The notes beneath the pieces were generated by a model. That model made no database searches, was not told where the DNA came from, and was given only the letters and a program-made list of their open reading frames with translations. A stretch of 64,000 nucleotides of DNA from Paenibacillus endophyticus. Lineage in GTDB: Bacteria; Bacillota; Bacilli; Paenibacillales; Paenibacillaceae. Of this stretch, positions 38,047 to 46,152 are shown one piece after another; the first letter of the stretch is position 1; every line of letters begins with the position of its first letter. Where the stretch lies: NCBI RefSeq assembly GCF_014192395.1, contig NZ_JACHXW010000012.1, positions 62,001 through 126,000 of the forward strand, written 5' to 3'. The position numbers and the translations under genes are program-made.

Positions 38047-38745
38047 ATGAAAATTTCAGAACAAATTGCTTTTGTCACCGGTGCAAACAGAGGCCTCGGT
38101 CGAGAACTTACACTTGAACTTCTTTCCAGAGGAGCTAAGGTTTATGCTGGAGCAAGAAATCCAGAGTCCATCGATATTCCCGGTGTAATACCTGTGAAGC
38201 TCGACATTACGAACCCTCAAGAGGTAGCTGCAGCCGCTAATCTTGCTAAGGATATTACGCTTTTGATTAACAATGCAGGATCGTCTACAGGCGCTTCATT
38301 GCTTGGCGGTGAACTTGACCAAATCCAACTGGAGTTTAATACGCATTTCTTTGGAACACTTTCCATGGTTCGCGCTTTTGCTCCGGTTCTATCTAATAAC
38401 GGCGGCGGCTCGATTCTTAATATTCTTTCTGCATTATCTTGGGTCAGTACCGGGACTGTTGGTGCGTATACGGCCGCAAAAGCAGCAGAATGGGCATTGA
38501 CGAACGATTTGCGATTAAATTTGCATTCTCAAAAAATACGAGTTGCTGGATTACATGTAGGCTATATGGAGACAGACATGACGTCGGGCTTAGAAGTGCC
38601 TAAGTCCAACCCTTCGGACATCGCGAAGATTGCTATCGATGGGATAGAATCAGATAGCTTTGAAATCGTTGCCGATGATACAAGCCGACATATCCAAAGT
38701 ATTTTTGCCGGTGGGGTATCTGCGATTTACTCACACCTATCCTAA
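38047..38745 (+). CDS. Short-chain dehydrogenase/reductase
   Basis: 232 residues. The cofactor motif is VTGANRGLGRE, followed by LLINNAGSS. The catalytic Ser lies in ILNILSALSWV and the active-site motif is YTAAK. Substrate unknown. An AAAGGAG site precedes the start. Upstream lie palindromic GATCGTTC operators and a TetR stub. Confidence 0.9.
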   Translation: MKISEQIAFVTGANRGLGRELTLELLSRGAKVYAGARNPESIDIPGVIPVKLDITNPQEVAAAANLAKDITLLINNAGSSTGASLLGGELDQIQLEFNTHFFGTLSMVRAFAPVLSNNGGGSILNILSALSWVSTGTVGAYTAAKAAEWALTNDLRLNLHSQKIRVAGLHVGYMETDMTSGLEVPKSNPSDIAKIAIDGIESDSFEIVADDTSRHIQSIFAGGVSAIYSHLS

Positions 38746-38846
38746 TACAAACAACTTATAAAGTAACATCGTAATCGCTTCACAATTAAAGTAACAAAAG
38801 CCATCGTCGTTGAACCTGTCGGTGCATGGTCATTAGCTAATCCTGA

Positions 38847-39026
38847 TTTTGTATAGATGGTGCCCTCCGAAGGCTGGATGATTTCACTCCCGATGTAACT
38901 TTGGAAATGGATGGGCTTCGGAAGCTATTGCAGAAACCAAAGCCTCATACAAGTAAAGGAGCCAATCCGAGCAGCCACCGTTTCCCACTCGATAGTGACG
39001 ACGATCAATACGGATTTCAAATATAA
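38847..39026 (+). pseudogene. Coding-like remnant after the SDR
   Basis: An open frame without a start reads LDDFTPDVTLEMDGLRKLLQ and ends at TAA 39024-39026. It looks like the end of a real protein, but no family was recognised. A second coding-like piece just upstream (KAIVVEPVGAWSLANPDFV) is in another frame. Otherwise the 38746-39237 gap holds only the terminator at 39040. Confidence 0.3.
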
Positions 39027-39039
39027 GTGTTTTTAGTTT

Positions 39040-39086
39040 GAAGGGATTATCCGGCTATCACAGCCGGACAATTCCTTCATTTTTTT
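39040..39086 (+). terminator. Intrinsic terminator after the SDR region
   Basis: GAAGGGATTATCCGGCT pairs with AGCCGGACAATTCCTTC with two mismatches, then ATTTTTTT. Confidence 0.88.
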
Positions 39087-39237
39087 GTGTTTGTTAATCA
39101 TAACGTTGGTTCTAAGTGATGACTGGATTCCTCTCAAACCAACGCCATAATGGATCTGCCACTCTTACGAAGAAAACAATTTTTGATCCATTAGCTCTAA
39201 GGAGTCATGTGTTCATGAGTAGGAATGAGAGACAATA

Positions 39238-39396
39238 CTAGTAAAAGCGTATAGAGAAGGATTGCTTCATATTCGAAAACATGCCGAAGAAGCCAATCAT
39301 ATTCGCATTCGACTAGAATCAAGTGATAGGAGTTGGCAATGTTGCATGTCAGTCAACGGATTAGTTTCTCAGGTAATCTTTTATGAAAGAAGGTAG
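39238..39396 (+). pseudogene. Remnant of a NarL-type sensor histidine kinase
   Basis: About 52 codons read HIRKHAEEANHIRIRLESSD and SWQCCMSVNG, matching the N box (NxxKHA) and nearby ATPase strands of NarX/LiaS-type kinases. The frame ends at TAG 39394-39396, just before the response-regulator start, the usual kinase-regulator spacing. Everything N-terminal (sensor, phospho-acceptor His) and the G boxes are gone. Confidence 0.72.
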
Positions 39397-39403
39397 AATT
39401 CCC

Positions 39404-40054
39404 ATGACGCTGCAACCCGTACGCATTCTAATTGTAGATGATCATCCTCATGCTAGAGAAGGGATGAGGACCATACTCAGCGAGGATTCCTTGTTTGAAA
39501 TTGTGGGGGAAGCTTCAAACGGTGAAGAAGCCATTTATTGGACGGAACAAGCGATGCCGGATATGATTTTAATGGATATTAACATGAAGGAGATGGGAGG
39601 CCTTGAAGCAACTAAGGCAATCAAGTCGAAATTCCCTTACGTGAAAATTGTGATGGTCACGGTATCCGATGATAGTAGTCATTTATTTGAAGCATTGAAA
39701 AAAGGGGCTCAAGGCTATTTGCGCAAAAATTTAAACCCTAGTGCATGGCTTGAATACTTAAGAGCAGTTGCCATTGACGAGACACCTATGTCTCAAGAGC
39801 TCGCGCAGCGTATATTAAGTGAATTTACTCCTATTGAAAAGCCAAAGACGGAAGAGTCCCCCTTAACCTCAAGGGAAAAAGAAATATTAACTCTGGTTGC
39901 CAAAGGGATGCTGAATAAAGATATAGCTGCGCAATTAATTATTTCCGAGCATACGGTTAAGAATCATTTGAAAAATATTTTGCAAAAGCTTCATCTGGCA
40001 AACCGTGTCCAGCTTGCTCGGTATGCCTATGAACAGGGATATTATCAAGTATAA
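39404..40054 (+). CDS. NarL/LuxR-family response regulator, apparently orphaned
   Basis: 216 residues from the ATG at 39404, after GAAAGAAGG. The receiver has DDH near the start and the phosphorylation site in PDMILMDINMKEMGG, then KKGAQGYLRKN. The C-terminal LuxR domain is LTSREKEILTLVAKGMLNKD with recognition helix SEHTVKNHLKNIL. It resembles DegU/LiaR regulators. Its kinase gene is destroyed upstream, so it must be phosphorylated by another kinase or act unphosphorylated. Confidence 0.93.
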   Translation: MTLQPVRILIVDDHPHAREGMRTILSEDSLFEIVGEASNGEEAIYWTEQAMPDMILMDINMKEMGGLEATKAIKSKFPYVKIVMVTVSDDSSHLFEALKKGAQGYLRKNLNPSAWLEYLRAVAIDETPMSQELAQRILSEFTPIEKPKTEESPLTSREKEILTLVAKGMLNKDIAAQLIISEHTVKNHLKNILQKLHLANRVQLARYAYEQGYYQV

Positions 40055-40063
40055 ACGATATGC

Positions 40064-40105
40064 AGCACAAGCCTCATCATCAGGCGAGACTTGTGCTGTT
40101 TCTTT
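40064..40105 (+). terminator. Intrinsic terminator of the response regulator
   Basis: AGCACAAGCCTC pairs with GAGACTTGTGCT with a bulge, followed by a T-rich tail. It also lies ten bases beyond the stop of the convergent cytochrome gene. Confidence 0.8.
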
Positions 40106-40114
40106 CTATAACTA

Positions 40115-40477
40115 TTACTTAAATGCTCCCAACCAGTTGGCTAAATTCACAATTTCTTCTTCTGACAGTCGACCTTCGTAACCTGGCATTCCTCCGCCGC
40201 CATGAACAATTTGCTTATAAATTTTCTCTCTGCCAAGTGTACTCCCAACCTGATTGAGAGCTGGTCCCATCGCTCCTTGGTACTCATCGCCATGACAATG
40301 CATACAATTGCTTTTGTAAATAGATTCCGCGTTTGAAGTATCAACTGGCGTTTCCGGGATGGATACTGGAGGATCAATCTGAGCAGCTTCCTCCTTTGCG
40401 GGAAGGTTGAAAAGCAGCAGAATTACAAATAATAAGCCAGCAATGCCTAATACGATTGACATGATCCACTTTTGCAT
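40115..40477 (-). CDS. Membrane-anchored small cytochrome c (c-551 type)
   Basis: 120 residues from the ATG at 40477, which has an AAAAGGAGCG site. An N-terminal membrane anchor (about 4-24) is followed by the haem motif CMHCH. The axial Met is in HGGGGMPGYEG. The C-terminus SEEEIVNLANWLGAFK is the typical last helix. It carries electrons on the outer face of the membrane, probably to a terminal oxidase. The Sco gene on the same strand just upstream suggests oxidase assembly as the shared theme. Confidence 0.92.
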   Translation of the reverse strand: MQKWIMSIVLGIAGLLFVILLLFNLPAKEEAAQIDPPVSIPETPVDTSNAESIYKSNCMHCHGDEYQGAMGPALNQVGSTLGREKIYKQIVHGGGGMPGYEGRLSEEEIVNLANWLGAFK

Positions 40478-40628
40478 GAAAACGCTCCTTTTACGTAATA
40501 ATTCCATCTAGCCCGGATCTACTTATTTCCGAATTAAGCTAAAGTAGCTTTTAGTAGAAGAGCCGTCCCGTTCAGTCCGTTTGATTTGTAAAGCGGCAGT
40601 GCGTGCTAATCTGAACTAAAATTTCTGC

Positions 40629-41243
40629 TCATATCTTTTCTTTTAAGAGCCTATTTATATCCTTCAAAATAAGGGTGTTATCCATTTCCTCGCCCATACG
40701 ATATATCTTTCGAATCTGCTGGTTGGCATCTACAAGCATGAGAGAGGTGACCGTATGCACGTATTGATTATTATCGAGTTTTTGAATGCCAATTCCGTAT
40801 TCTTTAGCCTTTTCAATCGTATATGCCTCGTCTCCGCGCAACAGCCTCCAACCTGACTGATCAATTCCCATCCTCTTTGCATAAGATTGAAAAACTTCAG
40901 GAGTATCCGTATTGGGATCAAAGGTAATGGCAACAAGCTGAACTTTGCTTCCGAAGCTGTCTTGTTTTATTAATTCATCCTGAAGCAGCACCATATTATA
41001 CGTGGTAGCTGGGCATATATCCGGACAACTCGTGAACATAAACTCGATGAGCATGACTTTGCCTTGATTATCCTTCAGTTCAAAATCGGACCCGTCTAGC
41101 TGTTCCAGGGTGAAGTCTGGAGCAGCTTTCACGATGGGGAGCCGATCAGCGCTGTTTTGTGATGTAACGAATAGATAAGTTAGGAAAGATAGCACTAAAA
41201 TGATGACTGTTATAAGAAATGGATTTGCTTTTTTTACTATCAT
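40629..41243 (-). CDS. Sco1/SenC-family copper chaperone or thiol reductant
   Basis: 204 residues. An N-terminal membrane anchor (about 8-26) precedes a thioredoxin fold. The CxxxC copper site is in FTSCPDICPATT, and the conserved His lies in QYVHTVTSLMLVD. Sco proteins help to build the CuA site of cytochrome oxidase. Its start overlaps the stop of a 50-residue membrane protein gene upstream. The cytochrome c gene follows in the same direction about 150 bases later. Confidence 0.93.
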   Translation of the reverse strand: MIVKKANPFLITVIILVLSFLTYLFVTSQNSADRLPIVKAAPDFTLEQLDGSDFELKDNQGKVMLIEFMFTSCPDICPATTYNMVLLQDELIKQDSFGSKVQLVAITFDPNTDTPEVFQSYAKRMGIDQSGWRLLRGDEAYTIEKAKEYGIGIQKLDNNQYVHTVTSLMLVDANQQIRKIYRMGEEMDNTLILKDINRLLKEKI

Positions 41244-41392
41244 GAAGGAATATCCTTTTGAGAATCTGTTGAATAAATCTGTGTCATCTTATCCTGTAAG
41301 ATGTTATCCTCTTTAACAAGCTTTGCTCCATTTAACATCACATAGGCACCTCCTGCTAGAAATAATCCGCCCAAAATCATCCAATACAGCAT
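41240..41392 (-). CDS. 50-residue membrane protein coupled to the Sco gene
   Basis: An ATG at 41392 with a perfect AAAGGAGAT ribosome site starts a 50-codon gene whose TGA overlaps the Sco ATG (ATGA). The protein starts MLYWMILGGLFLAGGAYVML, a single membrane helix, and ends in a charged tail (KLVKEDNILQDKMTQIYSTD). No family was recognised. Strong translation signals and coupling argue that it is real, perhaps a small partner in oxidase assembly. Confidence 0.75.
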   Translation of the reverse strand: MLYWMILGGLFLAGGAYVMLNGAKLVKEDNILQDKMTQIYSTDSQKDIPS

Positions 41393-41592
41393 GTTGTATA
41401 TCTCCTTTCTGAATCTGTTGATTTGTTCTACTTATTATAAAAGGAATTGTTGTGGAACAATAATGGCTCGAACGAGCTATTTCCTCGTCAATTGTGACGA
41501 TTACGTTCCGTTAATGGTTATTTCAAATCATTCGTATTTACGAGGCATTACCGTTAAAAATAAAACAGGGAAAACCGCGAAGCCCTCTGCTG

Positions 41593-41815
41593 CGCGCTGA
41601 GATTACCCGTGTAGAAGTGGCTATAGTGATCGCAGAAGCTCTAGGCAAGCCAATTGGTGCGGATTCAGCAACTCATTTTGCAGATGAATCAGACATTCCA
41701 TTATGGGCAAAAAGCAGCGTTGCTGCCGTACAGCATGCTGGCATTATGCAAGGCAAGGACGCTGGCTAATTCGCGTCGCAAGATCAAGCAACAATGGACT
41801 GCTCATCTAGTTAGT
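41593..41815 (+). pseudogene. S-layer-homology (SLH) domain remnant
   Basis: The frame reads ITRVEVAIVIAEALGKPIGA, FADESDIPLWAKSSVAAVQH and AGIMQGKDAG, a good SLH repeat. TAA at 41767-41769 falls just before the expected FAxxDxAT motif, which follows in the same frame as FASQDQAT. The protein N-terminus and other repeats are missing. It is debris of a cell-surface protein anchored to cell-wall polymer. Confidence 0.8.
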
Positions 41816-41885
41816 TGTGTGTTTTCAGACTCCTGTACCTATGTACAAAAACAAAGAGTAAGATAAAATTTCCTTACAATAACAT

Positions 41886-41916
41886 TTGACTTAAAGTACG
41901 CTTTAATGATTATGAT
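41886..41916 (+). promoter_or_regulatory. MerR-type promoter of the merR gene
   Basis: TTGACT and TATGAT are 19 bases apart. The spacer contains the dyad TTAAAG-TACG-CTTTAA. A stretched 19-base spacer with a central dyad is the hallmark of MerR-activated promoters. It lies 30 bases before merR and implies autoregulation. Confidence 0.86.
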
Positions 41917-41945
41917 AAGACAAAAGTGTACAAGGAGTTGAAAGC

Positions 41946-42356
41946 ATGCCATTCTCCATTAAGGAAGCGTCGGAAATGCTCGGTTGTCCTGCGCATACAA
42001 TCCGTTATTATGAGAAAGAAGGATTGTTGCCGAATATCACGCGAGACGAGCATGGGAACCGTATTTTCGAACAAAAGGATTTGAACTGGATCAAGCTAAT
42101 GACTTGCTTTAGACGAACGGGTATGAAAGTGGCCGCTTTAAAACAGATCGTGAATCTCGCATTGCAAGGAGAATCGACGATTCCGCAGAGAAAAGCCATT
42201 CTCGAGGAACATCAACAAGAGCTCCATAGGCAACAACACGAATTAAATGAAGCCTTCTATGCGGTCAATCAGAAATTGTCTATATATGACGAGATTCAAA
42301 AAGGTACATTAGCTCCAGACCGAGACTTACGAATGGACGAGGGCAAACTCCAGTAA
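41946..42356 (+). CDS. MerR-family transcriptional regulator
   Basis: 136 residues. The helix-turn-helix and wing SIKEASEMLGCPAHTIRYYE and GLLPNITRDEHGNRIF are typical. A coiled coil of about 80-120 has no metal-binding cysteines. It resembles the AdhR/YyaN group that senses aldehydes. Its operator recurs before the downstream aldehyde dehydrogenase, the likely target. AAGGAG lies eight bases before the ATG. Confidence 0.93.
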   Translation: MPFSIKEASEMLGCPAHTIRYYEKEGLLPNITRDEHGNRIFEQKDLNWIKLMTCFRRTGMKVAALKQIVNLALQGESTIPQRKAILEEHQQELHRQQHELNEAFYAVNQKLSIYDEIQKGTLAPDRDLRMDEGKLQ

Positions 42357-42371
42357 TTAGAGGTAAAATAT

Positions 42372-42410
42372 GTGAAACAAGGCTACCGACTTCGGTAGCC
42401 TTGTTTCACA
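42372..42410 (+). terminator. Hairpin after merR, probable terminator
   Basis: GTGAAACAAGGCTACCGA and TCGGTAGCCTTGTTTCAC form an 18-base perfect stem around a three-base loop (CTT). The T-run is weak, so attenuation or 3'-end protection is also possible. Confidence 0.75.
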
Positions 42411-42497
42411 TTCCAGCCTCTGAAAGACGCCATGTCGTATTATGACCGAATTGTTTAAAATATGCCTGATCGCCCTATTTTGCATTTTTATACCTGC

Positions 42498-42528
42498 TTG
42501 ACTTAAAGTGCTCTTTAAGGCTTAAGGT
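42498..42528 (+). promoter_or_regulatory. MerR-type promoter of the aldehyde dehydrogenase
   Basis: TTGACT and TAAGGT are 19 bases apart, with the dyad CTTAAAG-TGCT-CTTTAAG between them. The first 12 bases, TTGACTTAAAGT, are identical to the merR promoter at 41886. It lies 54 bases before the dehydrogenase start. Confidence 0.86.
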
Positions 42529-42581
42529 GTAGAGGTAGCAGAACGACCACATGATCAGGACCACAAGGGAGAGAATATTAA

Positions 42582-44012
42582 ATGATAAAAATCGATCAAC
42601 TTTATATCAATGGACAGTTTGTTATACCTAACGGGACCGAAGTTCAAGACTTGATTAATCCCTCGACAAAAGAAATCATAGGAAGGGTGACTTTAGGGAA
42701 TGAGCAGGATACTCGCGATGCTATCGCGGCAGCAAAAGAAGCTTTCAAAACATTTTCGAAAACAACCGTCGAAGAACGTAGCGAGATGCTCCAACGGTTG
42801 CATGACGTAATGATGGACCATTTCGAAGCCCTCAATCAAGTAGCCGTAGATGAATATGGCGCTCCAGAAGGCGCGACTGCCGCACGTACTCTGTACGCCG
42901 CTAAAAATTTTCTCCATAATAAAGCATCGTTGTCGGAATTTCAGTTCGAAAAACGTATGGGTAAAGCAAAGGTCGTCCTGGAACCGCTAGGCGTCATTGG
43001 ACTTATTACTCCTTGGAACGCGAACTATACGCATATCTCCACGAAGTTAGCACCTGCCATTGCAGCTGGATGTACGGTCGTAATAAAGGCAAGCGAGCTT
43101 AGCGCAATTCAAACGCAAGTCATTACGGAATGCTTCCATAAAGCCGGTATTCCTGCCGGTGTTATCAACTTCGTCCATGGCAGAGGCGATGTGGTCGGAG
43201 CGGAATTAACCCGTCACCCGGATGTAGCAATGATTTCTTTCACGGGTTCATCACAAGTAGGAAAAATCATAGGAAGAGATGCCGCGAATACAATGAAGAG
43301 ATTGGTGCTGGAGCTAGGCGGTAAATCGCCAAACGTCATTCTCGACGATGCTGATTTTAACAAAGCTATTCCGATGTCCGTGATGACTGCGTTCAGCAAC
43401 AGCGGACAAGCTTGCCATGTCGGTTCCCGGTTGATCGTTCCAGAACATCGATTGGAAGAAGTGAAACGTCTTGTGAAAACGACGATTGATGGGATCAAAG
43501 TGGGGAGTCCGAGAGAAGCCGGTGTTTATATCGGACCAATGGTTAACCAAAAGCAATATGAGACGGTTCAGCATTATATTAAACTTGGCGTTGATGAAGG
43601 TGCTGAATTAGTCGTTGGGGGAGAAGGGCATCCAGAAGGGTTGGAACAAGGCTATTTTGTTAAACCTACTGTATTTGCTCATGTAACCATGGATATGTCG
43701 ATCGCCAAAGAAGAAATATTCGGACCGGTATTGTCCATTCTTACATTCAAAACGGAAGAGGAAGCCATCGAAATCGCGAACAATTCGATCTATGGCCTAT
43801 CCGCTTATGTCAGTTCTTCGGACTTAGAAGCCGCTAATCGGGTTGCTTCGCGAATTGTCTCGGGTCGTGTGTTGATCAATGGATTGCACGACGAGCCGAC
43901 TGCTCCTTTCGGAGGTTTCAAACAATCCGGAATCGGCAGAGAATTCGGCGTATATGGTCTGCAAGAGTATGTAGAACCTAAAACAATTCTAGGTCACGAC
44001 GTCGTTCAGTAA
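42582..44012 (+). CDS. NAD(P)-dependent aldehyde dehydrogenase
   Basis: 476 residues, full length for the family. PWNANYTHISTKLAPAIAAG is the cofactor-binding region, LVLELGGKSPN holds the catalytic Glu, and SNSGQACHVGSRLIVP holds the nucleophile Cys. It oxidises an aldehyde to the acid. The promoter upstream has the same MerR dyad as merR itself, so aldehyde- or electrophile-induced expression is likely. The substrate is unknown. Confidence 0.95.
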   Translation: MIKIDQLYINGQFVIPNGTEVQDLINPSTKEIIGRVTLGNEQDTRDAIAAAKEAFKTFSKTTVEERSEMLQRLHDVMMDHFEALNQVAVDEYGAPEGATAARTLYAAKNFLHNKASLSEFQFEKRMGKAKVVLEPLGVIGLITPWNANYTHISTKLAPAIAAGCTVVIKASELSAIQTQVITECFHKAGIPAGVINFVHGRGDVVGAELTRHPDVAMISFTGSSQVGKIIGRDAANTMKRLVLELGGKSPNVILDDADFNKAIPMSVMTAFSNSGQACHVGSRLIVPEHRLEEVKRLVKTTIDGIKVGSPREAGVYIGPMVNQKQYETVQHYIKLGVDEGAELVVGGEGHPEGLEQGYFVKPTVFAHVTMDMSIAKEEIFGPVLSILTFKTEEEAIEIANNSIYGLSAYVSSSDLEAANRVASRIVSGRVLINGLHDEPTAPFGGFKQSGIGREFGVYGLQEYVEPKTILGHDVVQ

Positions 44013-44352
44013 CGACGAATAGCCCGATCCGAATCGGATAATCGGTATTGGGGTAGTGTAAGTATATTGAATCGGTTTGACGACAACGGAATTAAAAACC
44101 TGACAGTGAATGAAAAAGTGCTTAATTTATCAAAATACACAGAGCTAAACAAACTTGGGGGGCTTAATTTCTAAAAGCAATTAAAATCGATCAAAATCAC
44201 ATTAACGGCTTATATGTGAAATACAGCGGATTCGAAAAGCAACAAATAATTATCTCCATACAAAACAACAAATTTCCTAATTAAGAAGGATAAATGTTCT
44301 TAAGATCCTAACCCATTAAAATGAGGATTGTAAAAGGAGGGAGAGCTTCCAA
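44013..44352 (+). other. Intergenic region before the SDR
   Basis: No complete gene. A coding-like piece (RFDDNGIKNLTVNEKVLNLS) occurs near 44070-44140 without a start or ribosome site. The last 15 bases carry the AGGAGGGAG site for the SDR. No promoter or terminator was clear. Confidence 0.3.
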
Positions 44353-45354
44353 ATGAAATCTTACGTCATCGGACAAACAACGAATCAAGCATCGATTCAT
44401 TCGGGGTTTGGTCCTCATACGACCGCGCAGGAAGCTTTGGGAAATCGTAATTTGGATGGTAAAGTAGCTCTAGTGACAGGTGGTTATTCCGGAATCGGTC
44501 TTGAGACCTCTCGTGTATTAGCGGCAGCTGGCGCTACGGTCATCGTGCCGGCGAGAACGCCTGACAAAGCCAAAGTAGCGGTGGCGGGTATGCCGCGTCT
44601 CGAATTGGAGACTCTGGATCTTATGGATCCAGTTTCGATAGACGGTTTCGCGGAGCGTTTTCTAGCTACAGGGAGACCTTTGGATATCCTGATCAACAGT
44701 GCCGGCATTATGGCAGCCCCACTTACGCGTGACGATCGTGGTTATGAGTCCCAATTTGCTACGAATCATTTGGGTCACTTTCAGTTGACCGCTAGATTGT
44801 GGCCGGCCTTAAAACAAGCGAAGAACGCACGAGTTGTAGCGGTTTCCTCGCGCGGACACCGTCTCAGTGGCGTCGATTTGGATGATCCGAATTATGATCG
44901 AAGAATGTACGATAAGTGGAAAGCCTACGGACAATCCAAATCTGCGAACGTGTTGTTTGCCGTCGAGCTTGATAAACGCGGCAGATCTGAAGGGGTTCGC
45001 GCTTTCTCCGTACATCCCGGGCTTGTTCTGACGGATTTAAGTCGTCACTTGACGGAAGAGGAGACAGGTCGTCCGAAACAAATGAACGACGAAAAGGAAA
45101 AACCAGCCCCAGATCCTGATGCAGACCAATTCAAGTCCGTTGAGCAAGGAGCGGCTACGAGTGTTTGGTGCGCAACTTCCACTCAACTAGACGGAATGGG
45201 GGGTGTCTACTGCGAAGATGTCGATATATCTGAGGCGGTTCCCGCTGACAGCGAGAAGGGTACTGGTGTTAGACCATGGGCGATCGATCCCGATATAGCG
45301 CAACGGCTTTGGGAGCTGAGCGAGAAACTCGTCGGCTTTAAGTTCTCGATTTAG
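44353..45354 (+). CDS. SDR-family oxidoreductase (retinol-dehydrogenase-like)
   Basis: 333 residues with an extended N-terminus. The cofactor site is VALVTGGYSGIGLETSRVL. The stabilising motif is INSAGIMAAP, the catalytic Ser is in VVAVSSRGH, and the active-site motif is YGQSK. The long form with GVDLDDPNYDRR is typical of the retinol-dehydrogenase/WW-oxidoreductase-like group. It follows the aldehyde dehydrogenase on the same strand; an alcohol-aldehyde-acid route is possible but unproven. Confidence 0.92.
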   Translation: MKSYVIGQTTNQASIHSGFGPHTTAQEALGNRNLDGKVALVTGGYSGIGLETSRVLAAAGATVIVPARTPDKAKVAVAGMPRLELETLDLMDPVSIDGFAERFLATGRPLDILINSAGIMAAPLTRDDRGYESQFATNHLGHFQLTARLWPALKQAKNARVVAVSSRGHRLSGVDLDDPNYDRRMYDKWKAYGQSKSANVLFAVELDKRGRSEGVRAFSVHPGLVLTDLSRHLTEEETGRPKQMNDEKEKPAPDPDADQFKSVEQGAATSVWCATSTQLDGMGGVYCEDVDISEAVPADSEKGTGVRPWAIDPDIAQRLWELSEKLVGFKFSI

Positions 45355-45430
45355 CAGCTGTTTATAAGTTATAAGATTGATGGAGAAAAGATTTTCCGTG
45401 TCTGTGACACAATCCATATTTATAAAATTA

Positions 45431-45467
45431 GGCATGGGCCCGGCATTGTACCGGACTCATGCCTTTT
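45431..45467 (+). terminator. Intrinsic terminator after the SDR
   Basis: GGCATGGGCCCGG and CCGGACTCATGCC form a 13-base stem with two mismatches around CATTGTA, followed by TTTT. Confidence 0.88.
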
Positions 45468-45605
45468 AATGTCATTAGATTGTATGAAAGGGAACTTTTC
45501 AAAAAAACGAAAAAGATCGATTAATTCAGTAAATGGTACAGATACTGTTGTTATTATTTGGACTGAATGCTATTGTTGATAAAATTCACAGTAGGAGGTA
45601 GTGGG

Positions 45606-46020
45606 ATGTCAAACTCGTTTGAATTGGTGAAACCATCAGTTTTTTTTGTACTCGGAAGATACAGAGGATAAGATAACAAATCTGAGCTTTGTCCCCCATT
45701 CTACATACTGGTTTATAGACAAATATTCAAAGAAAGTCATTGGTGCAGTAAATATTAGACATAAACTCAATGCAAAGCTCCTTAATTGTGATGGACATAT
45801 TGGTTACGGCATACGCCCATCAGAAAGAAGAAAAGGCTACGCATCTATCCTATTAGCATTAACACTTGAAATTACAAAAAAAATGGGTTTAAACAAAGTT
45901 CTTCTTGTTTGTGATAATGGCAATATTGCTTCAAAAAAAACCATAATAAATAATGGTGGTCAATTTGAATCGGAGTATATAGAGGAATGCGGGAACGTTG
46001 TATGTCGGTTCTGGATATAG
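45606..46020 (+). pseudogene. GNAT acetyltransferase with N-terminal deletion and frameshift
   Basis: An ATG at 45606 after GTAGGAGGTAG reads MSNSFELVKPSVFF, the usual start of one GNAT subgroup. It then loses frame at an eight-T run (about 45641). The downstream frame gives IGAVNIRHKL and GYGIRPSERRKGYASILL, the acetyl-CoA-binding R-x-x-G-Y-A motif, up to the stop at 46020. The piece normally between these parts, some 40-50 residues, is also missing. The catalytic domain is otherwise complete. Confidence 0.75.
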
Positions 46021-46152
46021 TTATAAATCCTTTTTGCTATAATGTGTTTATTTATTTCAAAAGACCATTGCGTAAAAAGGAACGTTAGTTAACAAAACAG
46101 CAGCAGTCTAGAGCCAATATGATATGCTCCCTTAACTGCCATTATTCTTTTG

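Noticed and set aside
41391..41600. 69-codon + strand frame starting MLYISFLN
   Set aside because: Its start lies opposite the well-supported start of the 50-residue membrane gene on the other strand, and the sequence is not protein-like.
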